A DNA stretch of 64,000 nt from Blastomussa wellsi. Lineage: Eukaryota; Cnidaria; Anthozoa; Scleractinia; Plerogyridae. The notes beneath the pieces were generated by a model. It saw nothing but the letters and a program-made list of their open reading frames with translations. It was not told the DNA's origin and made no database searches. A program made the position numbers and the translations under genes. The stretch spans positions 229,001 to 293,000 of the forward strand of contig OX393569.1 of the NCBI GenBank assembly GCA_947652115.1, written 5' to 3'. This document shows positions 57,215 through 64,000 of the stretch, in pieces. Each line of letters starts with the position of its first letter. Within the stretch, counting starts at the first letter, position 1.

Positions 57215-58202
57215 GTTTAGATGTTACTAATTTTTTAACATAAAAATTCAATATAATATTATGGTGTTGTCGCAACACGTATTTCGAAACTTAAAGGAGG
57301 GGCCAGAAAATCGGAGGACTGTGCCGAAACATTCTAATTTGGGTTCAGTCTCTTTTGATTTAGTTTTTATGTCGGAAACTGTATATGCGTCTTACTTATG
57401 GAGTTATAGTTATTCCATCTGTATGAGTTTGAGATGGTTATGCAAGTACAGCGGGGACCGATTCAAGCTTGAAGCAGCAGGATATTTAATGAATATTGAA
57501 TTGGTGCATACTAAACCAAGGGTAATACTGAAATATGGGTGTTACAGAAAATCAGTGAACATAAGAATATGATGAAAATACTCGTGAACAATCGCTCAGG
57601 AATCAAATAAGGAAGCAGAAAGAAATGTGTTGTGTATGTTTGTTTTTTCTGGTCAGTTTCAGAATAAATGCGTTCTCAGAGTGCAATAAACAAAGCGGTT
57701 TATTTCATGAAGGTATAAATTACAAGTCACAGTTACGTCTGTGCAATTCATTCCTAGAACTGACAATTTTATCGAAGAAACATTCAAAATTCTTCCTCAC
57801 TGCATTGCGACAACAGCTTAGCCATTTAGCCATAAGTTTTTATAGCTTGTTGAATTATCTATGGCCGTAAGAACTTTTCTTTCAGTTTACAAATATCATT
57901 ACAGTTCAATTTTTGATTAACTTCTCCTGAAGATTGTAATTGCTCAGCCTCCTGCGCAGACATCTTAGGGCTAATTGTTTTGGATGAGGTAAAAAACCCA
58001 TAATAATGTTATAAATACGATAATGTTATAACCTTATCTGGAATGAATATTTATCACGCTGATTTAGAACATATTTCTTACCTATTTTCGCTTAAGAAAA
58101 CAAACAAACTGAGTGGCGCAATTTATAGAAATTAAAGAACAAAAACAATGGTTCAAGCTTGCGTTGTATGTTCAGGCTCTTGGATGACAGCAATGACAAT
58201 GT
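57215..58202. other. 3' flank of peroxidase B
   Basis: AT-rich, no supportable exon. No AATAAA on the gene strand was seen close to the stop codon at 58203. Confidence 0.4.
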
Positions 58203-61200
58203 TTAAGCACTGACAGGTAATGGTGGCTCGCCGCCTCCCTGCTCTGCCGGCGTAACTTCTTCGGCTGGTGCGGCTGTAGAAAATAAAACACGTGATTGAA
58301 TTATAAGACTTCCTCAGTTTACGATCTTGCGTGTTTCAGAGAAAGGGAGGTCATGGAGCCGAGCTCGAGAAAACGGTGACACACCACAAATAGCGACAAT
58401 TCGATCCTATGGTCATTATTTGTCTGTGCTTCTTGAGGGGGAGGGGGCAGGGAACCCGGTAAAAGTGTGGGTGCACGTCGAAAATTGTGAAATTTTGCAG
58501 TGACAAACCGTTAAGAGCCACAAACATCTGGCAATCATTTTCACCCCCAAGAGGTACCAATTATAAAACAGCAAGAAGACTTTAATTTTACATAGCCTAA
58601 AAGAATCGCAATAACTCCAACGGCGTTTATGGTCCTAAGCAGTTTTCAACACATTTTACCCCCAAACGATACTACGTGGACCACAAATTTTTTATAGCCG
58701 AACCTCCCCGACTGCACTTGTCATCTTTGTTAAAATATGCGAGACAAAAATAACACTCTGACTGAGCGGAGAAAAACGCTTACCCGCTTGGCCTTTGAAA
58801 ACGTCGAAGTTGACACGATCTAGGAAGTCGCATTCAACCAATGGATTGTCTCTGGAGGACAAAAAGGCATTCTTCCTAATAAAGAAAATACCATCGGTAT
58901 TATCACACAGCACTCGAGACAGTGTGGCCTTTCGTATTTCGGTCAGTTGATCGAGGGTAAACCCGGCAACATGGTCCTTCCTCTCATACCAAAACCGGTC
59001 ACCATCACGTAGGATCTTGAACTGCTTAGTTAGAATGCAAGTGAAGGTGAACCCGAGTGCACTGTCGTTAACCGGGAACTCACTCACGGCTGTGAATACG
59101 TCAATATCGTTTACGGCAGAGTAAGTATTTTTAAGCCTGTCGATCTGTTCGACGCTATAAAATGAACGGAGCTGAGGAAATAATGTCAGATCAGGGCCTC
59201 CACACGCTTTTACGAACTGGGGATAACTTGGTAGGCCATGGTCCCGACCACGTTGGTAGTTGATTGCACGAAGATCACCGACTATGCCATCATTGGTTGG
59301 CCCTTCTATGATTAGTCTATTAGCCAGGGCTGGCACAAAATTTCTAAGAAGGAAAAAAGATTAATTATTGTGTGTACCTCTCCTCTAATCGGATAACTAT
59401 GAGCATATCGTGTGTTAACTATGCGAAATGTCTTAGGCCATGGTCAAACGTCGAACTTCACGTGAGTAGAACCAAATGTAAATGAGAGAAAGCTTTATTG
59501 TTCTGGCTAATTGAAAGTTCTATGTTTGACCATAGTATGAGGAACATAATCATGTGTTTTCGGAAGTATATGCCAAATAAGTTAAACTGACCCAAGTTGT
59601 AATTTGATATTAATTTTAGTGCCAGCTCCTCGTTTTTTTTTCCTTTTTCTTTTGTTTTTATCTTCTCAGTGCCCATTCCTGGGAATGGGAATAAGTTGTA
59701 TTTTGGTTGTAATTGGAACTTATGGGTGGAATGCTCATCGAGTTTTCCCAATCTGAAATGAGGCCTCTGACAATTCCCTTGCCGAGGTAAGACTTCCGGT
59801 TGGTGAGTACAAAACAAACCTCCTGCAGGAGACCTCATGTCACTTTTTGACAGAAAATGCAGCCTTTTTCTATCGTATACCTTTACTATGATAGGAATTT
59901 CAGTGACTGACGACCCATTCCTTAAGTTTTCAGTTATTTGGAATTAGTGAAATAAGCCAATATAGCCTTAACGGTTAAGGCTGCTCGAGGCATTTTAAAA
60001 GTCCTCCTAAATAAATAAATTACAGTGTTCCCAACATTTAAATTACCAATTTCTCATACTTGTAAAATTACTACCGTATCCTTATAAGTTCCCGCAATCA
60101 AAGCAGCTGCCGGGATGGCAGGAGACCCAGCACCACATGATTTAACTTTAATTAATTATGCAATTTAGTTACTGAACATTAGTTCTATAAGAAAACCTAA
60201 CCATTCAGTGCTTACCGATCTATTTGCTGAGCTCTCAAAAAAACGAGTCCCGTTAAGATTTCTGAAATAAAATTGACTTTTTGTCCCAGAAATAAGAGAC
60301 CTGCGTCGAAAAACGTCCTGGTGGGAATAAAGCCACGATTTTCAAGCCGTGGTCTGGCACGCCTATCCTTCGAGAAAGAAAACAGCCTGAAAACGTCACG
60401 GACAAGACTGTGTCCCATTCTTAGAGCAGCTGTTGGAAAGACGTTGAACAGTGCCGGATTTATGTCTGGATCATAACCTTCGAAGAACGTTCCATCTGCA
60501 GCCAGCTCGATGCCTTCTCTAGCCCTCTGAAAAAAAGAGAAAAAAAGGCGTCTTTAGATTTTAAGCGTTTCACTGGCTTTTCCAAGGGCACCAAATTGCA
60601 GGGCTCACTCAGTTCCTTACACACTCAATCGATCAATCGATTGATCGATCCATTGATCAGTCAGTCAGTCAGTCAGTCAGTCAGTCAGTCAGTCAGTCAG
60701 TTAGTCAGTCAGCCAGTCAGTCGGTCAGTCAGTCATTCAATCAACCCGTCCGTCCATTCAAAGAGATTATTTGCGATGCGAATAGAATTTTTATGTCTTT
60801 CTTCCTGAGGCATTCAGTTGATTTTATTGTGTAACATGAAGGCACGTGCATATGCTTGTTTTGCAATAGTTTTCTTTTGTAATAGCATAGGACACTGCGC
60901 AGGGCCTGGACAAGGGGTTTGGTTGCCTCAATATATTGAGCCAGTAAACGAGCGCGGGTATGCAGCCCACTATTTTGCAATTCCCTAACCTGAGGAGGGG
61001 AGAAAGGCATAAAAGGTAACTTTGGAATTTTCTTTCCCACATTGGCATTAGTCTTCTAAAAGTTCCTTTGTCGAACCTTTGGGCTTTTGATCTTAATGTC
61101 TTGTATTATGATTACATTAAATCAGTCTACGCAGTTCTTACCAGATTCGGACCGAAGAGTACTGGAAGCCACTCATTGTAAGTAATGTGCTGTAACAAAG

Positions 61201-61323
61201 CAACCACAATTCTACGCGTCTCTTGAAACACTCTATCATCATCCCACGATGGATTTAAATTGTACAGGATTTTGGCAATGCGGTTGTGCTCCCTCACCCA
61301 TAAAGTGTGAATCGCCATTAATG
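58203..61323 (-). CDS. Animal haem peroxidase gene B, last four exons (5' partial)
   Basis: Minus-strand exons 61323-61142, 60526-60216, 59343-58784 and 58273-58203 (TAA stop) join with correct GT/AG sites and phases, about 374 residues. Motifs: WVREHNRIA (distal Arg), [18 protein letters not shown] (proximal His), [17 protein letters not shown] (conserved Asn and QRGRDHG), [12 protein letters not shown] and LSRVLCDN. The last exon adds a 22-residue Pro/Glu/Gly-rich tail ending PPLPVSA. Exons carrying the signal peptide and the distal His (QF.DHD) must lie beyond 64000. It is a clear paralogue of gene A, in tandem and in the same orientation. The third exon fuses what gene A splits into two exons (29143-28887 and 28264-27924), so an intron was gained in A or lost in B. 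Secretion is inferred from the family. Confidence 0.85.
60600..60760 (+). repeat. TCAG/TCGAT tetranucleotide array
   Basis: TCAATCGATCAATCGATTGATC grades into about 18 TCAG units. Intronic in peroxidase B. Confidence 0.85.
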
Positions 61324-61377
61324 CTGTCAAACAAAAGATAAGTATGGTTGGGGATGACTACTGCATTGGTATCATTT

Positions 61378-61379
61378 GG

Positions 61380-61416
<37 letters not shown>

Positions 61417-61438
61417 CAATCAATCAATCAATCCATAT
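61378..61438 (+). repeat. CAAT tetranucleotide array
   Basis: About 13 CAAT units, about 55 bases outside the acceptor of the first visible exon of peroxidase B. Confidence 0.85.
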
Positions 61439-61455
61439 ATGCATCCATGCAACAT

Positions 61456-61537
61456 TAGCCTGTTGACAGGCTTCCCGAACACTCGGGCGGTAGGGTCATG
61501 TGAACCACATGTGAGCAGGAGCCTGTTCGCAGGCTGT
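61456..61537. mobile_element. Hairpin element with TAGCCTG ends, copy 3
   Basis: TAGCCTGTTGACAGGCTTCC ... GAGCCTGTTCGCAGGCTG, with the CCCGAACACTCGGGCGGT block shared with 43665-43773. Confidence 0.6.
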
Positions 61538-61954
61538 ACATCCACACATCCATTCACTGATCGATCAATCAGGCAATGGACGTACCGACCAGACTGATCA
61601 GCTAAAAATTTCCCTGTTGCTAACAACTAAAAAATTAGCTAAGTTAATAACTTTGAATAATATAATTGTAAATGAAATGTGAATAAAGTTGTTGCTGTTG
61701 TTACTACTAACTCGCACTTTGACAAGAAATGTTTCCTGCGCTTCCCCAGAATAAGATTGGATTTTGGAATGTTTGGAACTTTCTGTGTGGAAAGCATTGG
61801 GAGAAAAGCTTTCTGTTCGCCACCTTTAGCTAACTAGCGTATTCTTTTGCTTAGTTTAGGTCATCATGTGTAGCCGAAATATCGGGAACAAATTTATACA
61901 ATTTTAGCTTTCTATAGATCGTTTTCAGTGTTGACACGTTTGCTTCCCTTTATT

Positions 61955-62429
61955 CAGGACGAAACTACCATTCAACGCTCTGATTGCACCATATTTCGAT
62001 TATTGCAGCCCGGTTTGGGACTGTTTGAGTGCCTATTTGAGTGATAAACTCCAAAAATTGCAGAATCGTGCAGCTAGAGTGAGCACAAAATTGCCTACTG
62101 ACACGAACTTGAACCATCTGCTAACTACCCTCAACTGGGAGAGACTATCAATTTCAAGAAAGAAACGGAAAACCTTAATGATGTATAAAACTTTGAATGG
62201 ACTTGCCCCGGATTACCTTCAACTCACTTTTCACTAGTTATAACCTGAGAAATAACTGGCTCTGCCAAAACCGAGAACTAATTATTTAAAATGAAGCTTC
62301 TCCTCTAGTGGGGCCACATTATGAAATAACTTGTCATTAGCGTAAAGGATGTCAAATCCATTGACCAACTTAAACGTAATCTGAAGAAGGTATCGAGTCT
62401 GTCGGATTCCCACACGGCAATCATGTAAG
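61955..62429 (+). pseudogene. LINE reverse-transcriptase 3' fragment
   Basis: Plus-strand FNALIAPYFDYCSPVWD, then LQKLQNRAARV, LMMYKTLNGLAPDYL and, after stops and frameshifts, LPKPRTNYL. This is the C-terminal part of a CR1/L2-like non-LTR retrotransposon. Its probable 3' UTR (AATAAAG and ACTACTACTACG tail) resumes at about 63472-63540 after an inserted DNA element. Confidence 0.75.
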
Positions 62430-63471
62430 CAGGACGTAACATGTCCATCAAAGTCGATCATCGAAAACGTAGTCGATAGTACTCGATATTTGTCGATAAT
62501 TGTCAATCGACAAGTTAAATTTGTCGATAAAAGTCGATAATCACAAGATTTTTAACTGGTTATCGATTTTATCGACAAAAATGCATACAAATGTTTCAAT
62601 CAGCTGCAAAATTCAAGTAACCAAACCAATAATAGCTCGAATGACTTTTTTTATGAAAGTGTAAACAGCTCTAGAGTAAATCTGTATAGTAATAAAGCTA
62701 AATAAAAACCTGAACAACCAAGTGGTCTGTTATTCATTATAGAATAGAATGTTTAAGTTACCTCTTGAAATGATCGATTATTACATTGTAAACAGTTTCA
62801 GCTGAACGAAACATAACTCGGACCAACCTAGTTCCCAGGGTCTCTCTAGGCGGGAGAGATGAGAGATCCTGGAACTCGAAGTCGTGTCAAAGTTTAGAGT
62901 AGATGCGGGAAAAAATCGAGGCCAGTAAAGTAATTAAAAAGTAACGTAAATTGGCATTTTATTTTCATCAGTGTTTTTACTCAGTTCAACATTTGACAAA
63001 CACAAGCTGCTACGATTCCCCTCCCTCTCCGCTAGGTTGGCTAAATTCGCAGGGTTTGTATGCCCCTTGCTTCTCCTTGCGCCTATGACAGTAAAAATAC
63101 AATGAATTGCGATTGCTCAGTAATACTTTTGCTGGAAGAAAAGGGTAGTTTCTCTGTGGTTATTCAGTACAAAAGTGGTAAAATGAAGTCTAGGCATAGT
63201 CAGTGCTGCTTTATTAATCTGCCCTCCGCAACTGTACTCTTTTTTCCCGCCAAACATCGTTTTTTGTATTTCCGATACCTGTCGATTGAAATCGATCAAA
63301 ATCGATCACAATCGATCAAAATCAATCATAATCGAACAAAGTCGATAATCACAAGAAATTGTGTGATCGACTTTTATCGATTTCCGATATTTGTCAATTG
63401 ATTAGTATCGACAACGATCGACAACGATCGAATTTTATCGACTATCGGAATTATCGACCTGTTACGTCCTG
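62430..63471. mobile_element. 1.04-kb TIR element inserted in the LINE tail
   Basis: CAGGACGTAACATGTC (left) and its near complement GACCTGTTACGTCCTG (right). TGTAA lies at or next to both borders (62424-62428, 63472-63476). Both subterminal regions are dense in TCGATAA/AATCGAT motifs in both orientations. No transposase was found. Confidence 0.65.
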
Positions 63472-63579
63472 TGTAAAACAGTTGTAAACAGTTTTAGTTT
63501 TTTTCTGTGGTTAAATAAAGTTTTACTACTACTACGACTAACAACATTCAGTCAATGAAGTCAAGAAAAAGAGATAACA

Positions 63580-64000
63580 AAAGAAGCAATTTCTCCAAGT
63601 TTTATGACTGGGTGTTACCCCAAACAGTAAATATTCGCTGAAATGTTTCGCCCAAATTTACGGAGCCCAGTATGAAGCCGCCATGTTGGTGCACCTCAGA
63701 TGTGCACCAACATGGCAACCAGAAAACATCTGGAAGTTACTTTTGTTATCCAGACCAATGATAATCCCTTATGCAGAAACAAACATTTCCATAAGCACAT
63801 TTTCTACTACTTTGACTTTTCGAATGGCTAAAAATCACAATATAAGTATACCTTTTATGACAAACATGATCAACACTTTGTCACGCACCGCCATAACTCA
63901 AATTCAAAATGCACTAGTCCCTAAACGAAGGATGCTATTGAGCTGAAAAATTGTAAACGGATATAAATGCCAGATAAAGATAATAACTTTGATTTCTTTA
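63580..64000 (+). repeat. Dispersed repeat, cut by the window end
   Basis: Matches 16600-16913 plus 17688-17860 with no insertion. It therefore shows the unoccupied target of the element at 16914-17687. Confidence 0.65.

Noticed and set aside
58692..58783. Continuation of peroxidase B beyond 58784 (frame ending VGEVRL)
   Set aside because: It is read-through into an intron: GTAAGC follows 58784 and the frame resumes in phase at 58273.

Overview
The window looks like nuclear DNA of an anthozoan cnidarian, most likely a stony coral. The coding exons match animal families, are small, and sit between GT/AG introns. The rest is AT-rich and crowded with short inverted-repeat elements and decayed retrotransposons of the kind common in coral genomes. 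No rRNA, tRNA, CRISPR or prokaryote-like operon was found. The organism call is an inference; no species was identified.

Four protein-coding loci can be supported. (1) Bases 736-5222 (+) carry the last five coding exons of a TMEM68-like membrane acyltransferase; its 5' part lies left of the window. (2) Bases 9850-10881 (+) are one uninterrupted reading frame for a PTB-domain endocytic adaptor of the ARH/LDLRAP1 type, with an AP-2-binding helix motif in its tail. (3) Bases 41427-27924 (-) hold a six-exon secreted haem peroxidase (776 residues as read), with signal peptide, propeptide and all haem-site motifs. (4) Bases 61323-58203 (-) hold the last four exons of a second, diverged haem peroxidase in the same orientation; its 5' exons lie right of the window. 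Loci 3 and 4 form a tandem peroxidase pair separated by about 17 kb of repeats.

Layout: 1-5.2 kb TMEM68-like exons and intronic repeats; 5.2-9.8 kb repeats; 9.8-10.9 kb adaptor gene; 11-27.9 kb gene-poor repeat field (LINE remnant, Harbinger element with a Myb-like fragment, several TIR elements, one inserted inside an older repeat); 27.9-41.4 kb peroxidase A, whose introns hold a 1.66-kb Mutator-like element with a 9-bp target duplication and several MITEs; 41.4-58.2 kb repeat field with piggyBac and LINE fragments; 58.2-61.3 kb peroxidase B; 61.3-64 kb its upstream intron, containing a LINE tail interrupted by a DNA element.

The host genes do not form one pathway. The peroxidases would act outside the cell or in the secretory route on H2O2. 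The adaptor would act at clathrin-coated pits and the acyltransferase at the ER. The most distinctive content is the mobile DNA: two near-identical 178-bp elements, two insertions datable by an empty copy in the same window, hammerhead-ribozyme-like cores in several repeat families, and heptamer arrays that form element ends.
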